Shown: piece by piece, positions 17,654 to 27,500 of the stretch | How the letters are laid out: the number at the start of each line of letters is the position of its first letter | Position numbering within the stretch: position 1 is the first letter of the stretch | NCBI GenBank assembly: GCA_019244055.1 | Contig: JAFATG010000345.1 | Span: 1-53,348, forward strand | Reading direction: 5' to 3' | From: Acidobacteriaceae bacterium | GTDB taxonomy: Bacteria > Acidobacteriota > Terriglobia > Bryobacterales > Bryobacteraceae | Length of the DNA: 53,348 nucleotides | The notes under the pieces: model-generated | Database searches by the model: none | What the model was told of the DNA's origin: nothing | What the model saw: the letters and a program-made list of their open reading frames with translations, nothing else | Program-made: the position numbers and the translations under genes

Positions 17654-18121
17654 CTACGCAGCGGTGTGTTTGCTTCGCTGCTTGCTCATCTGGCTCATGA
17701 ACTCGCGCATGGTGGCGATCTGGCCCGGCGAGCGTTTCTCCGACCACGCCTCGAAGCGCTTGGCGGCGTTTTCCATGTGGACTAGAAAAAATTGGTTTTT
17801 CCACATCTCGCGGCCCTGCTGCAGTCCGGGCCGGATGCGCTCGAACACACCGAAGAACTCGCCACTGGTTTCGAAGAAGAGGTCCTCGTGCAGCAGCCCA
17901 TAATCGAGCAGGGCACACGCCTGCTCCCAGTAACTGACTACCATCATGAAATTGGTGCCGCCTTCGGTGCCGGGGGCCGCTATCTTCATCCCGTCTTCAA
18001 AGGTCTCGGGCCAGTAGTTCTGGAAGAACCAGTCGCGCGCTTTACGCAGACGCTCTTCCCGGCGCTCTTCGTAAACCCGAAGGTGCAGCTGGGCTTGTTC
18101 GAACGTTGGCTTCGTTTCCAT
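17654..18121 (-). CDS. Cytoplasmic protein of unknown function, possibly DUF4760-like
   Basis: The ATG at 18121 has AAGGAGA eight bases upstream, a strong start. The 155-residue protein is helical, rich in Glu, Arg, Phe and Trp, without a signal peptide or membrane helix. Blocks include RKARDWFFQNYWPETFEDG, SYWEQACALLDYGLLHEDLFFE and a RFEAWSEKRSPGQIATMREFM tail. The YWEQ-LL-GL-EDLF pattern resembles DUF4760-type proteins, but the match is tentative. Confidence 0.7.
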   Translation of the reverse strand: METKPTFEQAQLHLRVYEERREERLRKARDWFFQNYWPETFEDGMKIAAPGTEGGTNFMMVVSYWEQACALLDYGLLHEDLFFETSGEFFGVFERIRPGLQQGREMWKNQFFLVHMENAAKRFEAWSEKRSPGQIATMREFMSQMSKQRSKHTAA

Positions 18122-18283
18122 TTTTCAGTCTCCTTTTCTCTCTGTTGCGTAAATCAAAATGTATACCACCGTAAGCTAATCGAGCGGAGGCGGTCGAAAT
18201 CGACAGCGCGCGACGTGATTTTTTGCCCGGCTGCCTAGTCGCCCAACTCTGATGTTTTTTTTGGCGGTCAGCGTGAAATCTTT
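18122..18283. other. Intergenic region upstream of the unknown gene at 18121
   Basis: About 160 bases hold the ribosome binding site of the 18121 gene and presumably its promoter, but no convincing -35/-10 pair is visible. Confidence 0.4.
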
Positions 18284-18493
18284 CTAAATCCATGCTTCTG
18301 GCCCACGCAAGCGGGCGCTGCTGGCATCGAATCCAGATGCCATCTTCACACCCAATTCCTTCGCTAGCTGAATCTCCTGTTGAATTCCAAGCAGGAATTC
18401 GCCAATCCGACGACGCTGCTCAGGAGACAATTGGGTCGTTTTTGCGTTGTTCAATTGTCCTAGGACCAAAGTGTCACCCTTTTCCCGGGCCAT
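18284..18493 (-). CDS. Small hypothetical protein
   Basis: The 69-residue product (MAREKGDTLVLGQLNNAK, SPEQRRRIGEFLLGIQQEI) would form a helix around residues 22-50. No Shine-Dalgarno sequence is visible and I recognise no family. It may be real because its composition is protein-like and it fits the gap between two genes, but it could be chance. Confidence 0.4.
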   Translation of the reverse strand: MAREKGDTLVLGQLNNAKTTQLSPEQRRRIGEFLLGIQQEIQLAKELGVKMASGFDASSARLRGPEAWI

Positions 18494-18595
18494 ACAATTC
18501 GATTCCGTTCCGCTACAGTGAGAACGTCCCTGTTCTTCGTGTCATCTCACGCGTTAGATCCTAGATCTCCTTTAGCCGAATCGCCTGGCACCGCC

Positions 18596-20092
18596 ATGGG
18601 TGTGCTTCATAGGCGCCTGTCGTTGGCGATCTTCATCGCGGTCCTTGCGCTCATCTCGGCCGGCGTGCTCGTTTACTCGGAAACCGTTTCGTTCGTTTGG
18701 GACGAGGGATTCCACCTTGTAGCGGCACAGTTGATCGACGCCGGCAAGACTCCCTATATTGATTTCTGCTTTCCGCAACCTCCCCTGAACGCCTACCTGA
18801 ATGCCGGCTTAATGCGCTTATTTAGCCAAAACTGGCATGTGACTCATGCCGCAGCAGGTTTGTTTGTGGTTGGCGCGATGATCCTCATGGCCGATTTCGT
18901 TCGCCGCCGCTTTCCGATTCGGGAGTGGCGGATGGCCGCCGCGCTCGTAGTTGCAACGGTCGTGGGACTGGATGTAGTCGTCGTCCAGTTCGGCACATCG
19001 GCGCAGGCATACGGGATAGGTATGTTTTTGGCGGTCGCGGCTTTTCGCTGCATGGTGGCCGGCGCTGAGCGTCCGCGCGCCTGGTTCTCATTAGCGGCGG
19101 GCCTCCTGGCCGGCTCTGCCGGGGCTTCGACTCTTTTGACAGCCCCAATCATTCCCATCCTGCTGGTTTGGCTGTGGATCTACAACCGCGATGGCGACCG
19201 GCGGATCAAAGCGATCGTATTCATTGCCGGCGTGGTGATTCCGTTTGCCCCGGTTTTTTGGCTTCTAGTAAAAGCGCGCCGGCAGACATTCTTCAACGTG
19301 GTCGAATACCAAGCCTTGTTCCGGCGCGTGAATTGGGGCGATGTGGGCGCACACGACGTCGATGTTCTCAGTGACTGGTTAGCGTCGACGCAGGCGCTCG
19401 TCATGGGACTGCTGGCCATTGCCGGGCTTCTGTATCTATGGAAGAACAGGCACTGCGAGGAGACCCGGCGCAGTGAAATCTATTTGGCCGCGTGGCTCGC
19501 GATTGGCTTGGGCGTATATATTGCGACGGCGCATCCGACCTTCGGACGGTACTTCGTGTTCATGATCCCGTTTACCGCTGTGTTGGCGGTTATCGGTTTG
19601 TACTCGGTGGGCTCGCGGCTCACGGCGAATGGCCGCCCGTTCTGGCCCGCCGCGGTGGTGATTGCGTTAACTGCGCTGTCATTCGGAAAAGCTCTGTTTG
19701 ACGACCGCAACTCGACCACATGGAAGGATTACCAGCAGATTGCGGACCAGGTGAAGAAAGTCACTCCGCCACACAAGTTGTATTACGCCGATGAGCTGGT
19801 TTATTTTCTGCTACGCCAGGCACCCCCTTCCGGAATGGAGTTTTCCTATTCGCACAAGCTGCAATTGCCGGCTCAGCAGGAGCGCCTCTACCACATCGTC
19901 TCGCTCGATGAACTGAAGAAACAGGTGGCTGCCGGCAGATTCTATACCGTGCAAACCTGTAAGGACGAATTCATCGACGATTTTAGACTGGATGATTTGT
20001 TTCCTAACGAGAAGGACGTTGCGGACTGTTGGGTGTATTGGGGCGAGGTGAAAGGCGGGTCCGGGAGCTCCGGACCCGCCGTTGCGAAGTAA
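18596..20092 (+). CDS. Multi-pass membrane glycosyltransferase of the GT39/ArnT-like type
   Basis: From ATG at 18596 the protein is about 498 residues. The first helix is followed by a loop with VWDEGFHLVAAQLIDAGKTPYIDF and QPPLNAYLNA. This corresponds to the D/E-containing first periplasmic loop of lipid-linked-sugar transferases (PMT/ArnT/GT39). About ten more helices follow, with a TFGRYFVFMIPF segment near 320, and a soluble C-terminal part of about 130 residues. Such enzymes move sugars from polyprenyl-phosphate carriers to lipids or proteins outside the membrane. An upstream in-frame GTG at 18518 is possible. The last codons lie in a perfect 11-bp palindrome. Confidence 0.78.
   Translation: MGVLHRRLSLAIFIAVLALISAGVLVYSETVSFVWDEGFHLVAAQLIDAGKTPYIDFCFPQPPLNAYLNAGLMRLFSQNWHVTHAAAGLFVVGAMILMADFVRRRFPIREWRMAAALVVATVVGLDVVVVQFGTSAQAYGIGMFLAVAAFRCMVAGAERPRAWFSLAAGLLAGSAGASTLLTAPIIPILLVWLWIYNRDGDRRIKAIVFIAGVVIPFAPVFWLLVKARRQTFFNVVEYQALFRRVNWGDVGAHDVDVLSDWLASTQALVMGLLAIAGLLYLWKNRHCEETRRSEIYLAAWLAIGLGVYIATAHPTFGRYFVFMIPFTAVLAVIGLYSVGSRLTANGRPFWPAAVVIALTALSFGKALFDDRNSTTWKDYQQIADQVKKVTPPHKLYYADELVYFLLRQAPPSGMEFSYSHKLQLPAQQERLYHIVSLDELKKQVAAGRFYTVQTCKDEFIDDFRLDDLFPNEKDVADCWVYWGEVKGGSGSSGPAVAK
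20054..20080. repeat. Perfect 11-bp inverted repeat inside the 3' end of the glycosyltransferase gene
   Basis: GGCGGGTCCGG and CCGGACCCGCC form a perfect stem with a five-base loop, GAGCT. It is translated as GGSGSSGPA, ten bases before the stop codon. No T run follows, so it is not a classical terminator; it could be a palindromic extragenic element that has extended the coding end, or a transcript-stabilising hairpin. Confidence 0.7.
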
Positions 20093-20129
20093 CCCAGCCG
20101 AAGCGGTTCCGCCGAAAAGAATCAGATTA

Positions 20130-22970
20130 ATGAACTCACCGCGTTATTGTTTTCGCACTCTCCTGTTCCTCCTAGCTGTTGGATGTGCAGGAGCCGGTGT
20201 CGCCGCGCCGCCAACGAAGATTACAACTCCGAAAGAGGCCCTAGGCTTCAATATCGGCGATGATTACCAGGTCGCTAATTACAGCCAACTCGGGGCGTAC
20301 TGGAAGAGGCTGGCTTCTGAATCCGATCGCATGAACCTGGTGGATATCGGCAAAACCGCCGAAGGGCGACCACAGTACATGGCGATTATCAGCTCTCCCG
20401 AAAACATGCGGCGGCTGGCGCACTACAAGGAGATTTCTCAGCGGCTGGCGAATGCCGAAGGCTTATCGGATGAGCAGGCGCGCGCGCTGGCTCACGAGGG
20501 AAAAGCGATTGTGTGGATTGATGGCGGACTACACGCTTCGGAAACGGTCGGCTCACAGCAATTGATGGAGCACGTGTACCAGATGGTCAGCCGAACCGAT
20601 CCCGAGACCATGCGGTTTCTGAACGATGATATTCAGCTCTGTGTTCTGGCAAACCCGGACGGGCAGGAATTGGTCGCAAACTGGTACATGCGCGAACACG
20701 ACCCGCGGAAGCGCAGCCTGAGCGGACTGCCCAGACTGTTTCAGCACTACATCGGGCACGATAACAATCGCGATTTCTACATGTCGAACATGCCGGAAAC
20801 CACGAACATGAACCGGCAGATGTTCCTGGAATGGTTTCCGCAGATCGTCTATAACCATCACCAGACCGGGCCGGCAGGGGCGGTGATCTTCATGCCGCCG
20901 TTTCGCGATCCCTTCAATTACAACTTTGACCCGCTGGTCCCGCTAGGAGTGGAAGCGGTGGGGACTGCAATGCATGAGCGATTGGTCGCAGAGGGAAAGG
21001 GCGGCTCGGCACAGCGGAGCGGGGCAAACTACTCGACGTGGTGGAACGGCGGCCTGCGCACAATCACGTACTTCCATAACATGATTGGCATCTTGACGGA
21101 AATCATCGGCAATCCAACTCCGATGCAGATCCCTTTGGTTGCCGACAAGCAGTTGCCGACAGGCGACTGGCCGATGCCGGTCGCTCCGCAGACATGGTAT
21201 TACCGGGAATCGATCGAATATGAGTTGACCAACAACCGCGCGATTCTCGATTACGCCTCGCGCAATCGGGAGACGCTGCTATACGATTTCTACGAGATGG
21301 GCCGGAACTCGATCCACAATGGCAGCGAGGATCACTGGACCATTACGCCGGACCGCATCGATGCTCTGGAAGAGGCCGCGAGCGCGGACAAGCAAAAAGC
21401 CGATGATCGCGGCGCGGGAGAGGCGAATCCAGAGCTTCCGGCCGGTCTGTCGGCGGGAGGGTTGAGTGCGCGATTTCTGCCCTCGGATCTATACCAGAAA
21501 GTGCTGCACGATCCGGCGCATCGAGATCCGCGCAGCTACATCATTCCGTCCGATCAACCTGATTTCCTGACCGCCACGAAATTCGTCAATTCGCTATTGA
21601 AGGTGGGAATCGAGGTCGATAGAGCCACCTCTTCGTTCGAGGTCAACGGGAAGAGCTATCCGCCGGGTTCGTACGTCGTGAAGACAGCGCAAGCGTTTCG
21701 ACCGCACGTGATGGATATGTTCGAGCCGCAAAATCATCCCAACGATTTTCTCTATCCGGGCGGACCTCCGATTCCTCCTTACGACAGCGCAGGCTGGACG
21801 CTGGCGTTGCAGATGGGCGTGCGCTTCGATCGCATTCTGGACGGTTTTGACGGTCCGTTTACACGAATTGAGGGGCTGCTGAATCCGCCTCCGGGTAGTG
21901 TGAGCGGTCCGGAGAAGGCAGCGGGCTTTCTCATCAGCCATCAATTGAACGATTCTTTCGTGGTAGTAAACCGGCTTCTCAAGGCAAATTGTGACGTGTA
22001 CTGGCTGAAGATGCCGGAGAACATCGACGGCGAAAGCCTTAGCGCGGGGACGATCTGGGTTCCGTTCTCGGAAGGCGTCCGCGGGATTGTGGCGCGTGGG
22101 GCGAAGGAGCTAGGAGTGAGCGCACACGGGCTGGCGAAAGCTCCAGCCGGCGAAGCGCTGAAGCTGAAGCGGATTCGCATCGGCCTGTATGACCAATACG
22201 GCGGCTTGATGACTTCAGGATGGGATCGATGGCTTTTTGAGGAATACGAATTCCCGTTCCAATTGGTCTACCCGCAAACGCTCGACGCCGGCGATCTAAG
22301 GAGCAAGTTTGACGTGCTCGTGTTCACCGAGGGCGCGTTTCGCCGCGGCGGACCGGATCGCCAAAGCCCGTTTTCTAGCCGGCAACCGAAGCCGGAAGAT
22401 ATTCCCGAAGAATATCGCGCTTGGCTCGGCCATATCAGTGAAGAGAAGACGATCCCGCAGATCAGGAAGTTTGTCGAAGCGGGCGGCGCGGTCGTCACTA
22501 TCGGGGGTTCGACAGGCATAGCCGAACTGCTCGGAGTGCCGGTTGATAATTATTTGGCGCAGATGGGACCGGATGGGAAACTGCATCCGCTGTCGCGCGA
22601 AAAATACTACATTCCAGGATCGCTGCTGAAGGTGAATGTCAATCCGAACGCTCCTCTGGCCTATGGCATGCCGAGCCAGGTAGATGTGTTCTTCGATAAC
22701 AGTCCGGTGTTTAAGCTGCTGCCGGATGCTGAACTGAAGCACACGTCGGCGGTGGCGTGGTTCTCTTCACCGAAGCCATTAGTGAGTGGCTGGGCGTGGG
22801 GACAGCAGTATCTGGACGGCGGAACAGCAGTAGCGGAGGCGAGCGTTGGAGAAGGCAAAGTTTTCCTGCTCGGCCCCGAAGTGACATTCCGTGCGCAGCC
22901 GCACGGCACCTTCAAACTGCTGTTTAATGGCTTGTATTACGGGAGCGCGCAACCGGCTACGCTCGAATGA
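20130..22970 (+). CDS. Exported M14-family zinc metallocarboxypeptidase, large form
   Basis: The 946-residue product starts at ATG 20130 with a signal peptide ending GAGVAA. The peptidase domain (about 45-380) has the zinc motif in GGLHASETVG near 132-141 (HxxE), a downstream zinc His in VYNHHQTGP near 242, and a TEIIGNPT block near 322 that may hold the catalytic Glu. A long C-terminal region (about 450-946) includes FLISHQLNDSF, a RIGLYDQYGG start of a flavodoxin- or amidotransferase-like domain, GGAVVTIGGSTGIAE and KVFLLGPEVTFRAQPHGTFKLLFN. This architecture is common for secreted acidobacterial M14 peptidases. The longer in-frame start at 20082 overlaps the previous gene and is less likely. 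Confidence 0.9.
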   Translation: MNSPRYCFRTLLFLLAVGCAGAGVAAPPTKITTPKEALGFNIGDDYQVANYSQLGAYWKRLASESDRMNLVDIGKTAEGRPQYMAIISSPENMRRLAHYKEISQRLANAEGLSDEQARALAHEGKAIVWIDGGLHASETVGSQQLMEHVYQMVSRTDPETMRFLNDDIQLCVLANPDGQELVANWYMREHDPRKRSLSGLPRLFQHYIGHDNNRDFYMSNMPETTNMNRQMFLEWFPQIVYNHHQTGPAGAVIFMPPFRDPFNYNFDPLVPLGVEAVGTAMHERLVAEGKGGSAQRSGANYSTWWNGGLRTITYFHNMIGILTEIIGNPTPMQIPLVADKQLPTGDWPMPVAPQTWYYRESIEYELTNNRAILDYASRNRETLLYDFYEMGRNSIHNGSEDHWTITPDRIDALEEAASADKQKADDRGAGEANPELPAGLSAGGLSARFLPSDLYQKVLHDPAHRDPRSYIIPSDQPDFLTATKFVNSLLKVGIEVDRATSSFEVNGKSYPPGSYVVKTAQAFRPHVMDMFEPQNHPNDFLYPGGPPIPPYDSAGWTLALQMGVRFDRILDGFDGPFTRIEGLLNPPPGSVSGPEKAAGFLISHQLNDSFVVVNRLLKANCDVYWLKMPENIDGESLSAGTIWVPFSEGVRGIVARGAKELGVSAHGLAKAPAGEALKLKRIRIGLYDQYGGLMTSGWDRWLFEEYEFPFQLVYPQTLDAGDLRSKFDVLVFTEGAFRRGGPDRQSPFSSRQPKPEDIPEEYRAWLGHISEEKTIPQIRKFVEAGGAVVTIGGSTGIAELLGVPVDNYLAQMGPDGKLHPLSREKYYIPGSLLKVNVNPNAPLAYGMPSQVDVFFDNSPVFKLLPDAELKHTSAVAWFSSPKPLVSGWAWGQQYLDGGTAVAEASVGEGKVFLLGPEVTFRAQPHGTFKLLFNGLYYGSAQPATLE

Positions 22971-22986
22971 TTCTCGATCCTGACGC

Positions 22987-23838
22987 TTAGTGCGTCATGG
23001 CGTAGACAATGTAGTTGATTCCGATTCGCACGCCAAGCGCGGAGTACTTTTCCGGGTACTCCGGTGTATCGGCCCACTCCCAGGAATCGCCAATATCGGA
23101 GTTGAACGACGCGGCGACCATCAGGCGGCCTTTGTCGTCGTAGATACCCCGCCAGCGCGCTACGAAGCCATCCAGCTTATGGCCTTCACCCAAGTGCTCC
23201 GCGCCGACGATCTGGTATCGGTCGCTGAGGTCGTAGACCGTATGAAAGATGGCATCCGTGTCGGGTATGTCGACGATTTGCCGGTCTGGGAAGATGCGCT
23301 TCATGGACTCCTGGAAAACCTGCCACTCCACTGTGCCGTGAAAATCGTCGGCCATGAAAAATCCCCCGCGCAGCAGGTAATCGCGGAGCTTTCTTGCCTG
23401 CGCGTCGGTAATGCCCCACTCGCCGACCTGCACGGCGTACAGCCAAGGCCAGTTATACACGTCGTCGCCGTCATCGAGATTCACAGGCTGCTCGACGGAG
23501 CGCACGCTAATGCGCGTGAGGCGGCGAACCGCAAGCGAGAAGTGCCGGTCCGCGCGAGGAAAGTCCTGTGTCCAGAGACAACGGCCTTCATGCCAATCGC
23601 CGTCCTCCCGGCCCGCGTAGCCGTCGTTCCACCCTCCCGGGTACATGAGGCGGGCGAATGCCCATTCGGTCTTCTCCTGGTAATCAGGTGGGAGCGGGAT
23701 GGAACCCAAGCGGTATTCGATCCCTGAGTATTCCCGGAACGGTAGCGGGACAGTTTTGTCGACCGCGTGCGTGGCAGCGAGAACAGCGATCGCGCCAATC
23801 GAAAGCAATAGAGCTACGCGCACCAACGCTCCGAGCAT
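22987..23838 (-). CDS. DUF4159 protein, membrane-anchored or exported
   Basis: The protein starts MLGALVRVALLLSIGAIAVLAA, an N-terminal hydrophobic segment. It contains LMYPGGWND, DFPRADRHFSLAVRRLTRI, WPWLYAVQVGEWGIT, RDYLLRGGFFMADDFHG and a FPDRQIVDIPDTDAIFHTVYD block. It ends LGVRIGINYIVYAMTH. These are DUF4159 hallmarks; the fold resembles a glutamine-amidotransferase/ThuA-like Rossmann domain. A GTG at 23868 gives ten more residues and has AGGAG too close to it. The gene is divergent from RNase T2. Function is unknown. Confidence 0.85.
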   Translation of the reverse strand: MLGALVRVALLLSIGAIAVLAATHAVDKTVPLPFREYSGIEYRLGSIPLPPDYQEKTEWAFARLMYPGGWNDGYAGREDGDWHEGRCLWTQDFPRADRHFSLAVRRLTRISVRSVEQPVNLDDGDDVYNWPWLYAVQVGEWGITDAQARKLRDYLLRGGFFMADDFHGTVEWQVFQESMKRIFPDRQIVDIPDTDAIFHTVYDLSDRYQIVGAEHLGEGHKLDGFVARWRGIYDDKGRLMVAASFNSDIGDSWEWADTPEYPEKYSALGVRIGINYIVYAMTH

Positions 23839-23895
23839 AGCAGCCGGGGATCGAGAGTCCGGTGCCACGCTCCTAAGCTAGAGGCAGGATTCCTG

Positions 23896-24525
23896 ATGGC
23901 ATTTTTTCGGTCGTACGCAATTGGCGCTCTCATCGCCTCCGCAGCATTTCTCTTCGCATATCAGCACGGCGGACAGCCCGGGGTCTTCGATCATTACCTG
24001 CTGACTCTTTCGTGGTCCCCGGAATTCTGCTACAGCAATCCACAAAAAGCGGAGTGCGCCGCAGGACAGCGCCGGGCCTTCATTGTTCACGGACTTTGGC
24101 CGGAGTTCCGCGGCGGCGGAGGACCCGAGTATTGTTCGCCAGCTCCCGGGCCGGCGCAACCGGCGGGAATGCTCGACATGATGCCGGACCTGCACTTGAT
24201 AGAACATGAATGGCTGGCGCACGGCACGTGCAGCGGGCTCAGCGCGGATAATTACTTCGGCCAGATCCGGAAGGCTTTCGAGTCGGTCCGGATTCCGAGG
24301 CAGTTCGCCGCTCCACGAGCCCAGTTCGCGATTTCGCCAGTCGATTTGAAGAAAGCCTTCGAGGGGGCGAATCCCAGCTTGAACGACTCCGGGATCATGA
24401 TCCAGTGCCGAGGCCCATACCTCAGCGCGGTCGAGATCTGCTTATCGAAAGATCTGCGGCCAATTCCCTGCCCCGCAGTCCACGAGTGCCGGGCGCGGAT
24501 GGTCCGCGTCGCGCCCGTGAGGTGA
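23896..24525 (+). CDS. Ribonuclease T2 family, exported
   Basis: The 209-residue protein begins with a hydrophobic segment (about 6-24). It has both T2 active-site boxes: FIVHGLWPEF near 62-71 (first catalytic His) and EHEWLAHGTC near 103-112 (catalytic Glu/His). Cysteines suit disulfides. T2 enzymes cleave single-stranded RNA through 2',3'-cyclic phosphates and act outside the cytoplasm. A GAGGCAGGA site lies six bases upstream of ATG. It converges on the tricorn gene and is divergent from DUF4159. Confidence 0.93.
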   Translation: MAFFRSYAIGALIASAAFLFAYQHGGQPGVFDHYLLTLSWSPEFCYSNPQKAECAAGQRRAFIVHGLWPEFRGGGGPEYCSPAPGPAQPAGMLDMMPDLHLIEHEWLAHGTCSGLSADNYFGQIRKAFESVRIPRQFAAPRAQFAISPVDLKKAFEGANPSLNDSGIMIQCRGPYLSAVEICLSKDLRPIPCPAVHECRARMVRVAPVR

Positions 24526-24531
24526 TCGCGT

Positions 24532-27500
24532 TCATTGCTGCGCTGTTTCGTGCACCGTTCCGAAGCGCTGATGGTAATTCGGGTACGCCGGTTTTTCGAA
24601 TTTCTCGGGCGGATTTTTCTTCATCAGCTCTAACGCTACTGAAACGGCGCGCTCGAGTTGCGGGTCATGCCCTTCGCGCACCAGCTTGGGATCGAGATCC
24701 ACTTCGATATCGGGCGCGATACCGTGGTTTTCCACTTCCCACTGTCCTTTGAGACCGTAAAAGGCCCAGCGCGGAGCGGTAACCCGTCCTCCATCGATCA
24801 ACTCCGGATACCCGCCGATGCCAACTAACCCACCCCATGTTTTCATTCCAACCAGCGGTCCAATACCAGTCTTTCGGAAATACCAAGGCATAGCATCGCC
24901 GCCCGAACCCGCAAATTGATTGATGATCATCACTTTGGGGCCGTAGATCGCTTGGGTCGGATCAGTGACGTCCTCGCCTTCCCGGCTGGTTATGCGGCCC
25001 ATGGGACGGCGGTTTAGGTAATCGATGATGTAATCTGCGACATCGCCGCCGTGATTGAAGCGTTCGTCGAGCACGGCTGCCTGACGGCCGACTTGCGCGA
25101 AGAAGTAGCGGTTGAAATTCGTGAAGCCTCCTTCGGCGGTATCGGGAAGGTGAACGTATGCGACAGCTCCATGAGTCAGTTGATCGACTGTGTTACGGTT
25201 GTGCTCGATCCAGTCTCGATAGCGTAGGTTGTGTTCGCTATCGACGGGAACCACGGTCACCTCGCGAGAGCCGCTGCCATCGGGATTCGGCCCAACTCTA
25301 AGGACGACCTCATTGCCCGCGGTTTCCTGAAAGAAGCTGTAGATGTTGTCAGTAGATCCGAGATCGCGCCCATTCACGGCGAGCAGGTAATCGCCCGCCG
25401 TTACGTTCACGCCCGGTTGCGTGAGGGGCGCCTGCAGCTTGGGATTCCAATTCTCGCCTTGTAGCACTCTCGCGAACCGGTAGCGGCCATTTTCAATTTT
25501 GTAATCGGCGCCTAGCAATCCAACTTTCACGTGCGGAACCTCAGGCATTGTGCCGCCACGAACAAACATGTGGCCGACTGTGATATTGCCGAGCATCTCC
25601 TCAAACAGGTAATTCAGGTCGTCGCGGCTGCGGACGCGAGCGAGATAAGGCGCGTAGTAGGTTTCGGCGGCGCGTAGATCGAGGCCGTGAAAGTGCGGGT
25701 CGTAGAAGAAATCCCGCTCAATGCGCCAGACTTCGTGATACATCTGCTTCCACTCGGCCTGAGGCTCGACATAAACCTCCATTTGCGCCAATTTAAGTAC
25801 GCCCTCGCCCGCTTTCGGCGTCTGACCGGATGCTGCTATGGTCCAATCCTCGCCTTTGCGGAAGAGCATTTTTTCGCCGTTTTCCGAGAGCTGGAACACT
25901 GTGACGCCTTCCAGTACGGTTTCATCCTTGCGGCTCTTGAAATCGAATTTGTGGACGATTAGCGCGGGCGGGCCGGGATTCAATTCGACGATGGGAGCTT
26001 CAACGAGATATACGATTCCTTCTTTGCCGGTTGCAAGCTGCGAATAATTCTTCTCCGGGACCGGGAGCGCGAGAATGCGCTGGCTGATGTTCTCAACATC
26101 GATTCGGACTTCGGGCGGAGCAGCGGGTTTCTTGTCTTTCTCTGCGTCCTTGCCCTTGTCTTTATCGGCCTTGTCCTTGTCCCTCTTGTCTTTGTCTTCG
26201 GCCTTTTGATCCCCGGGCTTCTCTTCATCGCTCTCGGGCGCCAACGGCGACGGCAGATCTTTGCGGAGCACCATCACGTAAGGAGCGCTGGTCACGGGAT
26301 GACCGATGCTGGTCATATCGATCCAGCCCGCTCCTAAAGCGAGGTTCGTGCTTGCAGTGAAGTAAAGATATTTGCCGCTCTTATCAAAGGTAGGAAATAG
26401 AGCGTCACTCATGCCGTCGGTCAGTTGCGTCGATTTCGCATCGCCCAGCGAGTACACAAACACGGCATGCAGATAGTTCGGCAGTTGCTTGGTATAGCCA
26501 ATCCAGCGGCTATCAGGCGACCAGTTGGGGTCCATACGATGAGCCGGGCTATCGAACAGATCGGTATCCACACGAACAGGGGTCTTCTTGTCGAGATCCA
26601 CGTACCAAAGATTCAGACGTTTATCGGTATAGGCGATCTTCTTGCTGTCGGGCGACCAGATGGGCGAATAGAAGAACGAGGGCGGGTCGCCGAGATTAAT
26701 CTTCTTAACCTCTCCGAGGCCGCTTTGATCACGAATGTGGAGCGCATATTCGCCGGATTCGTCAGAGAAGTAAGCGACCCATTTGCCATCGGGCGACCAG
26801 GAGGGATCACGGTCGGCAATGGCCGGAGTGCAGGTAAGGTTGCGGATGTTGCCCTTTTCAGCGGGGACGGTGAGGATCTCGCCGTGTGCTTCGAAGACGG
26901 CGCGCTGACCCGTAGGCGAAATGCCGGAATTGATAATTTTGGTGTTGTTCATCTTCTCCCAGCGCGGACGAACCTCGGCTAGATCGGCGGCTATGCGGAC
27001 TTCTACGGGATGCCATTTTCCGGATTTCAGATCGAAAAATATAGAGCGAGCCGAACTGTTCGTACACGATGGCGCCCCTACCGGATGAAGCTGACTTGAA
27101 ATCCAGGCCCTCGTTCTTCACGATTTCGGTCACCTTGCGGGAAGAGATGTCATAGGCCCAGAGACTGACCGGTCCGTTGCGATCGGACAAGAAATAGACT
27201 TTGTTGCCGACCCACATGGGATTGAAGTCGTTTGAGTTCTCACGCGGAACCGGCACTACGCTTGAATCAGACAAATCCGCGAGCCAGATCTTCATGGTCT
27301 GGCCGTCGCGATAGCGCTTCCAGGACGCTTGCCACTGGAATCCGGGTGCATACGCGATATGGGAAGCGTCGGGCGAGTAAGAGCCGTCTTCGGCAATCGG
27401 AAGCGGCAGCACTTCGGGGAAAACGCCGTTTAGCGCGATGGTGTAGAGCTGGCCTCCGTCGGCGTAGCTGTCGCGGTGAGAGTTGAAGAGGACGCGCTTT

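Noticed and set aside
26090-26240. Repetitive Lys/Asp codons in the tricorn gene, considered as a DNA tandem repeat
   Set aside because: They encode a KDKDK-type linker in the protein, not a separate element.
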